From the NCBI GenBank assembly GCA_016946835.1, contig JACVTC010000200.1, forward strand, positions 62,001 through 126,000: a DNA stretch of 64,000 bases, in the 5' to 3' direction. This DNA is from Neocallimastix lanati (nom. inval.) (Eukaryota > Neocallimastigomycota > Neocallimastigomycetes > Neocallimastigales > Neocallimastigaceae). The notes under the pieces are model-generated. The model was not told the origin of the DNA and did no database searches. It saw only the letters and a program-made list of their open reading frames with translations. Numbering within the stretch: the stretch's first letter is position 1; the number at the start of each line of letters is the position of its first letter. This document shows, piece after piece, positions 21,751 to 34,178 of the stretch. A program made the position numbers and the translations under genes.

Positions 21751-24700
21751 ATGAGCAGAAACAATTCAAGAAGTAACTCCAGAAACCAAATCATCGAAAT
21801 TCCCGAATCAGAAAGTAATTTCTTCGCTAAAGGAATCTCTTTCAATTACTCCGAGAATTTCAATCATGTTACCGAATTAACGGTTGAAAACTTCCAAGAT
21901 TGGAAAACTAACGTATTGGACCTCTTAATCATCAATAATTTAGATGAATACGTTAGTTTACCAAAAGTAAAAAAATTGAGAAAGAAGGATATTAAAGAAG
22001 ATTTAGATAAGTACATTAAAGATAAATTTAATAATTCTCTTGTTTACGATATTGGGACAACATAAACAGATATCAAGAATGACATCATGGTCAAATGGAT
22101 AATTAATAATAGCCTGGGAAAGAAAACGAAAGAAATAATAAAAAGCCATAGTAAGACCGCCTTCGAAATGTGGAACTTCCTTCAAGATTCCTTTACTTTA
22201 GGAGAAGAGCATCAAAAAATGCTATTACGAAATAAATTAAACAGATTGAAATTTACCACAGATGATGACATACATATCTTCCTTGCAACACTTCAAAATA
22301 TGATCGATGAATTGGAAATCATTGATACAGACATGAGTGATAGTGTAAAGGTAGGGATTCTGAATAGAGCCTTACCTGAAAATCTAAGGTGGATAAATGT
22401 TTTCCAGTACAATAATGAATGGATAAAATGTTGCAATTACGTAAAAAGAATAATACCAGATATTCTTTTCTCGAACATCAAGGAAAGAAAACTTCAAGAA
22501 GAAAACGCAAAAAATATTTTTAATTTACAAACTGAAAACAAAAATAAACAAAATAATAAGCATTTAAAAATAAGAGGAAGAAAAAATGGAAAATGTTTCT
22601 TATGTGGAAAATACGGCCACTACAAAAAGGAATGTTATAAGTATAAAAGAAATAAGCTCTTGAATCAAAACAATGAAAATAAATCAATGAAAATTCGAAG
22701 AAAATTGAACAAAAAATATAATAAAAGTAAAATTAATAACAAGCATTTATATTCAATAAGCAATTACAACAACTATAAAGACGACTACTTAGAAGATTTT
22801 TCTAAAGATTATAACTCTGACAATGCAATCGAAATTAATTGTTTAGAAAGAATAAATAATAAAAATCACGAAAATAGTAATATACATAATAATAACTTCA
22901 TAGTTTGGATTTTAGATTCAGGTGCATCAATCAGTACTATTAATGACATAAAATTTCTTACTAACATTAAAAAATGTAAAACAAAAATTTTACTAGCGAA
23001 TGGTAAAGAAGTATTATCTGAATTTTGTGGCGATTTTGTAGGATTCATTAACAACAACAAATTCATTTTAAAAAATGTTTATTATTCACGATATATTAAG
23101 ATAAGCTTAATTTCAATCAATCAATTAATTTCTCAAAATTATAAAGTAATATTCAATAATTATGACGACTCCCCACAAGCATTAATTTATGATAATGATG
23201 GAAATAGAATTTATAAATCTTTATCTAATGATAAAAATACATATCAAATTTTCACTTCCAAACACCAAACAAATTTAAATTCAACAAAACATAACGAAAT
23301 CAATTATACAGTATCAAATAACCAACAAGTAATAGACCTTTGGCATAGACGCCTAGGTCATTATGATATTTCTAAAATAAAAAATAAATTAAGTAATATC
23401 AATCTAAAATTAAAATGCCCAGTATGTATTAATTCCAAATTAAAAAATAAGTCATTTAAACCATCTACCAATAAGACTAAACAAATTTTAGAATTAATAC
23501 ATCTAGATCTTGTAGGACCTGTTAATCCTTCAATAAATAACAATAAGTATTTCCTTACAATTTTAGATGACTACTCTAGATATGGATGGGTCATCTTCAC
23601 TGAAAATAAAAATGATGTATTTAACAAATTTATCATTTGGTATAATAAAATTTATAATTCATTAAATATAAATATCAAAGCAATTCGATCTGATAATGGG
23701 AAGGAATTTCAAAATAGTAAATTTCAAATTTTCTGTGAAGAAAATGGAATTCATCATCAGTTTTCAGTTCCTTATAACCCTTCTCAAAATGGAAGGGCTG
23801 AAAGATTTAATGGTATACTCATTGCTTCTTCAAAATCACTTCTTAACGACGCTAAACTCAGTCATGATTTTTGGGAGTTTGCTGTTGATACTGCAAACTA
23901 TATTCATAATCGACTTCCCCATCAAGGCATTCAAAACAAAATTCCATTTGAAGTATTTTATAATAAGCCTGTAGATTACAATACATTTAGAGTATTCGGA
24001 TGTAGAGTCTATTTCTTTGTGCCAAAGGAACTAAGATCAAAATTTGACAATAATTCACATCCTGGTATTTTTCTTGGATATTGCGATCATCCTTCCACTT
24101 ACAAAATTCTTGATGTTATCAATAATAAAATCATCCAATCTCGCACTGTAGAATTTATGGAAAATGAACCAGGAAATTCCTTTTTAAATCGTATTCATTC
24201 CAATAACAAATTCAGGGAGAGCAACTGTCTAAACCGACTTAGATACCGTAATGAAATTGATGATTATAATAATAAAATAACAGATATTATCAATGAAAGA
24301 AATGCTACAACAAATTTTAACCAGAATAGAAATATTAACCAGAATAAAAATATTAAAAATCAATCCAAAAATAAATCTTCTAAAACAAATAGAATTAGTC
24401 GTAAATATTATCCCAATTATCAAAATAATAATAAAAAAATTATCATTAATAACAGTAATCAAAATAATAATAATGAAAATAACAGCAATACTATTGACAA
24501 TAATTCAATCAATAATAGTAACAATACTTTCAATCAGGAATTGTTAAATTCAAATGATCACAATTTCAATAATAATTCAATCAATATTAATAATGAAATT
24601 AAAAATGTGACTGAAAATGATAACAACAAAATATCAACAGAAAATCAACAAGAAATTAACAACATTAATAATAAATATAACACAAATAAAGAGAAAAATC

Positions 24701-26349
24701 AAAACTATCAACATCCTAAAAATTCAAAAAGGAATTTAAACGATTTTATAATTAATTCAAATAAAAGAAAAAAAATAAACAACACAGATGAATCAGACAT
24801 GAAAATTAATGAAAATACATTAATTGAACCATATAACTTCAAGGATATATTCAAATTTAAATATAAAATAGAATGGCTAAACGCAATCAAGAAAGAATTA
24901 GAAATCATGAGAATTCTTGTTGTTTATAAAATTGTTAAAACAGTACCATCAGGATCCAACGTAAAATCATCACGATGGGTATTTAAGTATAAAAGAGATG
25001 CAAACGGAAATGTTATTAAAAGAAAGGCAAGATTAGTTGCAAAAGGATACACTCAACAGTACGGTATCGACTACAAAGAAACATTTGCACCAACACTAAA
25101 ACAGGATACAGTTCGAATCATTACAGTTATCGCGGTTCAGAAAAATTTCAATATTGTTCAAATAGACATCAATTCAGCTTATTTAAATGCACCATTAAAT
25201 GAGCATATATACATGAAAGCACCAGAGGATCATCCATCTTACGGAAAATCTTTTTGGGAACTTCACAAAGCTCTTTACGGCTTAAAACAAGCTGGTAAAG
25301 AATGGAATGATAAACTCAATGAAGAATTGATAAAAATAGGTTTCAATAGAATAAAAAGTGAGCCATGTGTTTATATTAAATTAAACAATGGGAAGGAAAT
25401 AGTCTGTATTCTCTCAGTATACGTTGATGACATTCTTATTGCAGGAACAAATCAAGAAATAAATAAAGTAAAACAATCTATTCAAAGGAAGTTCAATATA
25501 AAGGATATTGGGGATGTTGAATTTGTAATTGGAATAAAATTTACCAAAACTTTAAATGGTTACATTTTACATCAAAGTAGATACATAAATGACATTTTAA
25601 ATAAATTCGATATTAACAACTTAACACCAGTAAAAAATCTTATGCCATTAGTAAATCCAAATCTAAGAACCAAGAAATTCAATGAAACAAAATACCGAAG
25701 TGCAATAGGAAGTTTACTATATTTAGCTATCTGTACCCGTCCTGATATTCTTTTTGCTTTTAGTAGAGCTTCAAGAAAATCAACAGATCCCAACTTAGAA
25801 GATTGGATGAATGTTTTAAAAATTTTTAAATATCTCAAATATACAAAAAATTATGGAATCAAAATAGAAAAGGGAATGAAATTAAAAATATTTGTAGATG
25901 CCGATTTTGCTGGAGATCCAAATACAAGAAAATCAACTTCTGGATTTCTCATGTTAATGGGGGACACTCCAACAAGTTGGTATTCCAAATTACAGCACTG
26001 TGTCTCCACCTCAACTACAGAAGCTGAATATTATAGCTTAAGTGAATGCGCAAAGCATTCATTATGGTACAAAAATTTACTAAACGAATTAAACATAAAT
26101 ATCAAAGAAATAACAATTTTCGTAGACAATAAAGCAACAATATATAATAGTGAAAATCAATCAATAAATCCGAAATCAAAACACATTGACATTAGGTATC
26201 ATCATATTAGGGATTTAGTAAATAAGAAAATTATAAAATTAAAATACATAAAATCAAAGGACAACCTTGCTGATGGTTTTACAAAATACTTAAATAACTC
26301 TTTAATGGACAAATTTAGAAATACCTTATTAACGAAAATAATTAATTAA
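21751..26349 (+). pseudogene. copia B Gag-Pol, interrupted by one in-frame TAA
   Basis: The frame begins at the ATG 21751 and stays in register to 26349. A single TAA at 22063-22065, about codon 105 in Gag, splits it. Element C has a Glu codon at the aligned place, so one base change explains the stop. Downstream everything is intact: zinc knuckle CFLCGKYGHYKKEC, protease ILDSGAS, integrase with RSDNGKEF and NGRAERFNG, an Asn-rich linker, reverse transcriptase with YVDDILIAG, and RNase H with VDADFAGD and TEAEYYSLSECAKH. If the stop is real the element could move only by using proteins from a relative. A sequencing error cannot be ruled out from the sequence alone. Confidence 0.93.
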
Positions 26350-26421
26350 TTATATTAAAATCTATCTTCATTTTTTTTATCTTTTAAAAAGTTTTTTTTT
26401 GAAGCTAGATTTTTGGGGGAA

Positions 26422-26681
26422 TGTCAAAATAATGATTAATTTAATTAATCTATCTTTAATATAAATAATGACCAATTACTTGTATTAATATTTAAAATAA
26501 AAAGTATAAAAATCATGGAATTATTATTTTATAAAAAAATAATATCTTATACAAAAGAGAATAAAAATAATTTATACTGTTATAAAAAAAAATATTTTTC
26601 TAAAAACTACTAATCCATATATATTTATTATTGTGTTTATTATAACTTATTTGAGTGTTTCTTAACATAATATTTTTGACA
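26422..26681 (+). repeat. 3' LTR of copia B
   Basis: 260 bp, preceded by GGGGGAA. Target duplication AAATT follows. Confidence 0.93.
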
Positions 26682-26911
26682 AAATTTATTACTATTTATA
26701 GTTAACATTAAAATATATTTTATAATAATAGTAATTTTATTTCAAATTTATTTTTAAATTCAAATAAAATAGCAAGAAGTTATTAATTCAAATTATTTAA
26801 TTTTATTAAAATAAATAATTAAAATTTAATATAATGTAATTAACATTTGTACTTTTTTTATTTTTTTTTAAATTAGTATATATTAAATTTTTTTAAATTT
26901 AATACATAAAA

Positions 26912-28040
26912 ATGAAAAATATATTATTTATTTATATTATCTCTTTATTTAAATGTTCATTAGGGTAATTATTTTTTTCGAGTTCATCAGTTTTTAATTA
27001 TAATGTAATTACCAATTTAATCGTATTTGGGTTGTTATTTTAAAATTTTTTATTCACTTATATTATAATAAATATTAATAAATTAATTATTTACAATTTT
27101 TTTATTAAATATTAATTAAAGAGATTCACATTCATCAGTTCAAACAAATTTTACTGATATGACTTATACAAGAAATGTAATTAAAATAAAATATTATAAA
27201 TCATATTTATATTTTTATAATTCAATAATTTATCAATTTTCTAAAATTAAATGCTAGAATTGTTCTCGAGGAAAAAATTGGCCTATACATTTAATAGATC
27301 TACATAATATGATACTGTGGGATTACGCTTTAGGAGGTTTAATTATTGATGAAAAATTGTGAAAATATTTTTGAAAACAGATAAATAAAATATATAAATA
27401 TGTTCCTGTACTTAAAACAATTAAAATATGAATTAAAGCTTTTTATATATAAAAATAATATAAATATGATATTGAAAGAGTTCATAAAAATAAATGGTTC
27501 AAAATTGATTTTAAAGAACAATATTCATATTTTTATAGTAATATGTCCATATATAAGAAATTTTATAAACAATGGAATAGTAATAATACATTATTTGCCA
27601 TATATTTTGGTTATAATGGTCTTAGAAATATTTTTTAAAAAAAATACAACATTAGAGATTGACACGATTACCACTGAATTATTTAATACAATTGAAGAAT
27701 TTTATAAAATTGGCGCAAGAAATATACTAATATTAGAAATTCTATGTAATAAAAAAATTAAATAATAGTATAATATTTAATAATGATATAAAATGAAAGC
27801 CAAAAAGTTCTTTAACAAGCATATAGATAAAAATTTAGTTATTAATAAACAACTGATAAAATAGAAAATATTATTAAGAAAGGTAGAATGTATGGGTTGA
27901 AGGATTGTAAAAACAAATGGGTGAATAATAAAAAAGAAGTTATTAATAATTATTTATTGATTAATTCTCATTTTTCAGACAAAGGAAATAAAATTTTATT
28001 GATTGATATTAATAATATACTATTATCTTTAAATACATAA
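26912..28040 (+). pseudogene. decayed SGNH/GDSL-family esterase with two introns
   Basis: The start codon at 26912 opens a signal peptide (MKNILFIYIISLFKCSLG) followed by a stop. Exon 1 ends ..NLIVFG at 27030. A GT..AG intron (27031-27121) joins it in phase to DSHSSVQTNFTDMTYTRN, rebuilding the block I motif GDS. A second GT..AG intron (27177-27257) joins to NCSRGKNWPIHLIDLH..WDYALGG. Further on come KEQYSYFYSNMS, QWNSNNTLFAIYFGYNG (block III, normally G-x-N-D, here N-G), FYKIGARNILILE, and at the end YGLKDCKNKW and NSHFSDKGN (catalytic His region, Asn where Asp is usual). Several stops and at least one frameshift break it. The family includes CE16-like acetylesterases that deacetylate plant polysaccharides. 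It is dead but recently recognisable. Confidence 0.85.
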
Positions 28041-28229
28041 AATATATATGAATTTAATATTTCTAGTAATTAAAATATGTTTTATTTTATTTTTATTAAT
28101 TTAGATTGAAGATTTAAAAATAAATAATAATGTATATATATTAAAAAAATAAATTTATTTTTTTTTCATTCAAATATTAGTAATTTTATAAAAAATATTT
28201 AATAATTTTCATGTGATTATTAAAGTAAA

Positions 28230-28515
28230 TGTTAATAAACACACAATTAAGAGACACACAATATTAAGATAATATTATAATTATGTTTAAGTAAAGATGT
28301 TTTATATTCTTTATTATATATTAATATTTATTATTATAAATATATATAATTAAGTATGTATGATCTTATATATATATTAAGGTTTTTTATTGTTAAAGAG
28401 ATAAAAAAAATTAGGATTATTATTTAAGCACGTTTTATAGTATTTCGAGTATTTTGTATTTGTAAAATATTGGATAATCATAGATTAAATTTTATATTAA
28501 AATATATTTTTAACA
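28230..28515 (-). repeat. 3' LTR of copia C
   Basis: 286 bp. One G/A difference from the other LTR, in the AAG(G/A)TTTTTT segment. Confidence 0.95.
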
Positions 28516-28675
28516 TTCACCCTAAAATCTAGCTTCAAAAAAAAAACTTAATACAAAGAAAAAAAATGAAGGTAGATTTTGAAAAATTATACTACTTTTA
28601 ATTTGATTTGGAGAGCTTTCTTAAAAAAAAAACTTATTATATATAAGAAAAAAAGATAGCACATTTTACACTATA

Positions 28676-31600
28676 TTATTCAATTTTAGTAAGAAGGGAA
28701 ATTCTAAATTTATCCATTAAAGTATTGTTTAAGTATTTCGTGAATCCGTCGGCTAAATTTTCTTTAGTGTTTATGTAATTCAATTTGATTAATCCTTTAT
28801 TAACAAGATCTCTAATATGATGATACCGAATATCAATGTGTTTCGACTTGGGATTAATTGACTGATTCTTACTATTATATATTGTTGCTTTATTGTCGAC
28901 GAAAATTTTTACATTATTAATTTTTATTCCAAGTTCGTTTAATAAATTCTTATACCATAATGAATGCTTTGCGCATTCGCTCAAACTATAATATTCAGCT
29001 TCGGCCGTTGAGGTAGATATGCAATGTTGCAATTTCGAGAACCAACTGGTTGGCGTTCTTCCCATCATCATCAGGAATCCTGAAGTAGATTTTCTTGTGA
29101 TTGAGTCTCCAGCGAAATCTGCGTCTACATAAACCTTAAGGTTAATACCTTTTTCAATTTTTATACCATAGTTTTTTGTGTACATTAAGTATCTGAATAT
29201 TTTAAGAACATTATTCCAATCCTCTAAGTTAGGGTTATTGGATTTTCTTGCTGCTCTGCTCACAGCAAATAGGATATCAGGTCGGGTACAAATAGCAAGA
29301 TACAATAGGTTCCCAATGGCACTTCGGTATTTCGTTTCATTAAATTTTATGCATTTCAATTTATTATTTTCAACTGGTATTAAATTTTTCGATGGTGTAA
29401 GTTTATTAATTTCATATTTGAATAATATATCGTTAATATATCTTATTTGATGTAAAATATAGCCATTTCTGATCTTATTAAATTTAATTCCTATAACGAA
29501 TTCTACATTACCTATATCTTTAATATTAAATTTTCTTTTTATTGAATCTTTTACAATTTTGATTTCATGATCTGTTCCCGCAATTAATATATCATCTACG
29601 TATACCGACAAAATGCATATTATTTTATTATTCCTATCTGTCTTAATATAAACGCAAGGTTCACTCTTAGCTCTTCTAAAATTTAATTTAAGAAGCTCAT
29701 TATTCAATTTTTCGTTCCATTCTTTTCCAGCTTGCTTTAAGCCATAAAGGGCCTTTTTAAGCTTCCAAAAACATTTATTGAATGAATGATGACCTTCGGG
29801 AGATTTCATATATATATCTTCTTTTAAATCTGCATTAAGGTATGCAGAGTTAATGTCTATTTGTTCGATATTAAAATTATGCTGAACAGCTATTGCTGTG
29901 ATAATCCTTATTGTATCTTGTTTTAAAGTTGGAGCAAACGTTTCCTTGAAATCAATTCCATACTGCTGTGTATAACCTTTCGCAACTAATCTTGCTTTTC
30001 TTTTTATTATATTACCGTTGGAGTCTCTTTTATATTTAAATACCCAACGTGATGATATAACGTTAGATCCTTCTGGAACTGAATTTACAATCTGAAAAAC
30101 ATTTAGCTTTTCCATATTTTTTAATTCTTCATTTACGGCTTCCATCCATTGCTCTTTATCTTTAAGGTTAAATATATCTTTAAAGTTATATGGTTCTCTG
30201 AATATATTGTTTTTTTCATTTAATTTTGATATATTCTTTTCACTATATTTTATTCTTTTGTTTGATGCTTTCGCTTCATAATTAATGTTTCTTTTATTTG
30301 TATTATTGTTTGTTGTATTGTGTTGATAGTGGAATATTTCAATTTTATTGTTATTAGTATTGTTTAATTTATTTACGTAATTAATTGTACTTTCCATATT
30401 AGATTCTTCAGTTGTATTTTTATTAGGAATATTATCATTATTTTTATTAAGATTATTGGTAATATTATTGTCATTAATTTCATTATTTCTATAGTTTCTT
30501 GTATTAGTGTTGCAAATATTATTGTTGTTTAATTTTTTATTATTATTGATTGATGAATCATTGATATAGATATTACTTTGATTATTAGTGTTATTTTTAT
30601 TGTTATTATTGAAAGTATTATTACTAGTATTGTTAATGTTGTTTTCATTATTGATGTTGATATTATTTGAAGTAATGTTGTCATTTTCTGAATTATTATT
30701 ATCTTCTGGATTATCATTTTTATTTTGTTTTTGTTTTTTATAAGTTTTATGTTTATTTTTATTTCTTAAAATATTGCTATTATATTGTGAATCGTTAATA
30801 TTATTATAGTTGTTTTGATAGTTGTGATTGTTGTTGTTGTATTTTTGATAATTATAATTGTTATAATTATTGTTTGAAAAATTTTTGACAGAGTAATCAT
30901 TCACCCTGAATTCGTTATTGGAATTATAGTTTAGTAAGACTGAATTTCCAGGATCGTTTTCAAAAAATTGGACAGTTCGAGATAGCACGATTTTATTGTT
31001 GGTTAAATCAAGGATTTTATAAGATGATGGGTTATTGCAATATCCTAAGAAAATTCCAGGGTGTGAATTATTATCAAATTTGGATCGTAGTTCTTTTGGT
31101 ATAAAGAAAAATACTCTACATCCAAAAACTCTAAATATGCTGTAATCAACAGGTTTATTATATAGAATCTCAAATGGTACTTTATTGTTTATACCCTGAT
31201 GGGGTAAACGATTGTGAATAAAATTTACTGTATTAACAGCAAATTCCCAAAAATTATGAGAAAGTTTTGATTCATTTAGTAGAGCTTTTGCGGAAGATAT
31301 AAGTATGCCGTTGAATCGTTCAGCTTTCCCGTTTTGGGCTGGATTATATGGTATAGTGTATTGATGTATTATACCATTATTTTGACAGAATATTTTGAAA
31401 TTATTATTAAAAAATTCCCTTCCATTATCTGATCGAATATTTTTGATTTTAATGCTGAATGTGTTTAAAACTTCTTTGTACCAAATAATGAATTTATTAA
31501 ATGTTTCATTTTTATGTTGTAGGAATAAGACCCAGCCATATCTAGAAAAGTCATCCAGGATTGTGAGGAAGTATATATTCTTATTTAAGGATGGCAATAC

Positions 31601-33385
31601 GGGGCCCACTAAATCAAGATGTATAAGTTCGAAAATGTGTTTTGTTTTATTAATTGATCTTTTGAAAGGTTTGTTCCTTAATTTTGAATTGGAACATATT
31701 TGACATTTGTGATTTGTATTTGTATTAGTATTTTTTAAATTATCTTTTTTTTTAGTAATGTCGAAATGACCCAGGCGTCTATGCCAAAGATCAAAATCTT
31801 GTTTATTGTTGATATGTGTTGAATTAATTTCATTTAAATTTTCGAAATTATTGTTCTTATGAAAAATGGATGTTGCTTTTGATAAATATATTTTAAATAT
31901 ATTTTTATTGTCTGCTGCTGATTGATATATTCTATTACCTTTGTCGTCATAGATGATTGCGATTTGTGAGTTTTTATAGTTATTGAAAACAATTTTATAA
32001 TTTTGTGTTATTAATTGATTAATTGATATTAAATTTTTCTTGATAAATTTAGAATAATGAACGTTCTTTAAAATAAATTTATGATTGTTTATATATGCAT
32101 TGAAATCACCAATGTAGTTAGCATATGTTTCCTTTCCATTGGCAAGAGATATTTTTATTTTTTCTTTTCTGATGTTTGATAATATATTAATGTTATTTGT
32201 TACATTAATTGAGGCACCGGAATCCAGAATCCATTGTGTAATATTATTATTGTTGATTCTTATATCAATTTTTGTTGGCTTGTTAATCTCTAAACTGTTT
32301 AATTCAAAACAGTTGTCTGAGTTATAATCTCTTGAGAAGTCTTCTTGGTAGTTTTCATTATAATCCTTTTTATCGTTTAATAGATATGCATGACCTTCTC
32401 TTGGTTTTTCTTTGTTGAATTTTTTTGTATTACCTTTTCTTTTATGTTGTTTGTTGTTTCTTTTGTTTTTATTGAATTTGTTTTTTAAGCAGTCTTTTCG
32501 GTAGTGTCCGAACTTTCCACAAAGGTAGCATTTTCCATTTTTTCTTTTCTTGTATTTTATTTTCTTAGGTTTAGAGATTTTTCGTCCATTTTCTAAACTA
32601 AATATATTCTTCGGATTTTGTTCGATTAAAGCTGTTTCCCTGATATTGGAGAAAACAATATCTGGTATTATCCTTTTGACATAGTCGCAGCATTTTGTCC
32701 AATTATTATTGTATTGGAAAACATTAATGAATCTAATGTTTTCAGGGAGAGCTCGATTTAAAATACCGACCTTAACATTGTCATTAATATCGGAGTCTAT
32801 TCTTTCCAATTCATCCAGGAGATTTTGTAAGACAGCTAAGAAAATATGGACATCATCTTCTAAATTATATTTCAATTTATTGATTTTGTCTTTCAGGACC
32901 ATTTTTCTTTGTTCAGGTCCTATGGTAAAAGACTTGTTAAGTAGTTCCCATAATTGGAAGGCCGTTTTGCTTTGACTTTCCAATATTTTCTTGGTGTTCT
33001 CACCAAGATTATTTGTTATGATCCATTTTACTAATATGTCATTTTTAATATCTTTTTCGCTTGTTCCGATTTCGTACACAAGGGAATTATCGAATTTATC
33101 AATCGTATATTTTTCAATGCTTTCTGTTATATCTCTCCTTCTTATCTTTTTCACTTTTTCATGACTTATGTAGTTATCGAGGTTATTAATACAAAGGAGA
33201 TAAAGGATATTTGTTTTCCAGTTAACAAAGTTATCTGTTGTCAATTCCGTAATATGATTAAAGTTTTCACTGTAGTTAAAAGTGAACCCCTTTTGTGTGG
33301 GTTCATATTCACTGATGTTTATTATTTGGTCTTGGGTAGAATTGATACTATTTCTAGAATTACTTCTTAAGTTATTTCTGCTCAT
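28676..33385 (-). CDS. copia C Gag-Pol polyprotein
   Basis: 1569 residues, uninterrupted. Domains in order: Gag with the shared FNYSENFNHITELTTDNF block near the start; zinc knuckle CYLCGKFGHYRKDC; aspartic protease WILDSGAS; integrase with LWHRRLGH, CQICSNSK, RSDNGREF and NGKAERFNG; a very long Asn-rich linker; reverse transcriptase with YVDDILIAG; RNase H with VDADFAGD and AEAEYYSLSECAKH; and the common tail TKYLNNTLMDKFR. It is closest to B among the elements here. The start at 33385 is an ATG followed by a Ser/Arg/Asn-rich N-terminus like that of B. No frameshift separates gag and pol, so the Gag:Pol ratio must be set another way, such as splicing or proteolysis. Confidence 0.96.
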   Translation of the reverse strand: MSRNNLRSNSRNSINSTQDQIINISEYEPTQKGFTFNYSENFNHITELTTDNFVNWKTNILYLLCINNLDNYISHEKVKKIRRRDITESIEKYTIDKFDNSLVYEIGTSEKDIKNDILVKWIITNNLGENTKKILESQSKTAFQLWELLNKSFTIGPEQRKMVLKDKINKLKYNLEDDVHIFLAVLQNLLDELERIDSDINDNVKVGILNRALPENIRFINVFQYNNNWTKCCDYVKRIIPDIVFSNIRETALIEQNPKNIFSLENGRKISKPKKIKYKKRKNGKCYLCGKFGHYRKDCLKNKFNKNKRNNKQHKRKGNTKKFNKEKPREGHAYLLNDKKDYNENYQEDFSRDYNSDNCFELNSLEINKPTKIDIRINNNNITQWILDSGASINVTNNINILSNIRKEKIKISLANGKETYANYIGDFNAYINNHKFILKNVHYSKFIKKNLISINQLITQNYKIVFNNYKNSQIAIIYDDKGNRIYQSAADNKNIFKIYLSKATSIFHKNNNFENLNEINSTHINNKQDFDLWHRRLGHFDITKKKDNLKNTNTNTNHKCQICSNSKLRNKPFKRSINKTKHIFELIHLDLVGPVLPSLNKNIYFLTILDDFSRYGWVLFLQHKNETFNKFIIWYKEVLNTFSIKIKNIRSDNGREFFNNNFKIFCQNNGIIHQYTIPYNPAQNGKAERFNGILISSAKALLNESKLSHNFWEFAVNTVNFIHNRLPHQGINNKVPFEILYNKPVDYSIFRVFGCRVFFFIPKELRSKFDNNSHPGIFLGYCNNPSSYKILDLTNNKIVLSRTVQFFENDPGNSVLLNYNSNNEFRVNDYSVKNFSNNNYNNYNYQKYNNNNHNYQNNYNNINDSQYNSNILRNKNKHKTYKKQKQNKNDNPEDNNNSENDNITSNNININNENNINNTSNNTFNNNNKNNTNNQSNIYINDSSINNNKKLNNNNICNTNTRNYRNNEINDNNITNNLNKNNDNIPNKNTTEESNMESTINYVNKLNNTNNNKIEIFHYQHNTTNNNTNKRNINYEAKASNKRIKYSEKNISKLNEKNNIFREPYNFKDIFNLKDKEQWMEAVNEELKNMEKLNVFQIVNSVPEGSNVISSRWVFKYKRDSNGNIIKRKARLVAKGYTQQYGIDFKETFAPTLKQDTIRIITAIAVQHNFNIEQIDINSAYLNADLKEDIYMKSPEGHHSFNKCFWKLKKALYGLKQAGKEWNEKLNNELLKLNFRRAKSEPCVYIKTDRNNKIICILSVYVDDILIAGTDHEIKIVKDSIKRKFNIKDIGNVEFVIGIKFNKIRNGYILHQIRYINDILFKYEINKLTPSKNLIPVENNKLKCIKFNETKYRSAIGNLLYLAICTRPDILFAVSRAARKSNNPNLEDWNNVLKIFRYLMYTKNYGIKIEKGINLKVYVDADFAGDSITRKSTSGFLMMMGRTPTSWFSKLQHCISTSTAEAEYYSLSECAKHSLWYKNLLNELGIKINNVKIFVDNKATIYNSKNQSINPKSKHIDIRYHHIRDLVNKGLIKLNYINTKENLADGFTKYLNNTLMDKFRISLLTKIE

Positions 33386-34178
33386 GTTAGTTTAATTCCG
33401 AAAAAAATGTTATTATGAATTATAATTGCTTATTAATTATTTTATTACTTTCTTTAAATAATTTTGAAAAGTAAAAAAAAATATAATTTGAGTTTATTTA
33501 TATTTCTAAAAATACTATTTGAATTCATAAAAAATCAATTTTGCTTTAAAAAAAAATATTGGTTATTATTTTTAGAAATATGATTTATTTCAATATTTTG
33601 TTTGGTTGATGATTTATTAAATTAATATATATAATTGGAACGTTAAGAAAATTTTTATTTATATATGAAGTGATTAATCAGATGACATCTGTATATTTTG
33701 TTTATATTAAACATGATCAATATATTATCAATAAATTAATATTAATAAAATTGTATTGTCGTTATTATTTTATTAATATTTTCTTTGTTATAGTATTGAT
33801 CATTTGTTTATTTTAATTATGAAAAAATAGTTATTTGATTGTCATGTTTATATTTTATTATTATTGTTAGTTTATATTAAAAAATCTAACTATTGGTGAG
33901 TTGTTTATAAAAATATTTTAAATTTTTATTATGATATTTGTTTATATTAAAAGTGATTTATTTATTTTGTGATTTGACCAATTTTATATTATTATTTATT
34001 TACTGTATAACCTTTAATTTGAATTATGTTTATTTATATTTTAACTTATTGTATTTTGTAGAGTTAGTATTATTGACGTTTTATTTATTATTATTTTTAT
34101 ATGAATGTCTGACATTATAATTTTAAAATTAGTTTATAGAAAAGAAATTGACTTTATTATTATATTTTTTTTAGTATT

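Larger units (their letters stand above)
20438..26681 (+). mobile_element. Ty1/copia retrotransposon B, full length with one nonsense codon
   Basis: LTRs at 20438-20698 (261 bp) and 26422-26681 (260 bp) differ by one substitution and one A-run indel that I could find. Both flanks are AAATT (20433-20437 and 26682-26686). Primer-binding site at 20699, hairpin array 20951-21129, gag-pol 21751-26349, polypurine tract GGGGGAA just before the 3' LTR. The segment GAAGCTAGATTTT before the tract is shared with element C, so B and C are sister families. Confidence 0.95.

Noticed and set aside
22063-22065. Stop-codon readthrough as Gag/Pol control in copia B
   Set aside because: The TAA is in early Gag, before the zinc knuckle, where readthrough would make no sense. 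C has a Glu codon at the aligned site.
27400-27765. Stand-alone 121-codon gene
   Set aside because: Its useful part (LFNTIEEFYKIGARNILILE) is one block of the SGNH esterase pseudogene, and the preceding part is out of frame with the family blocks.
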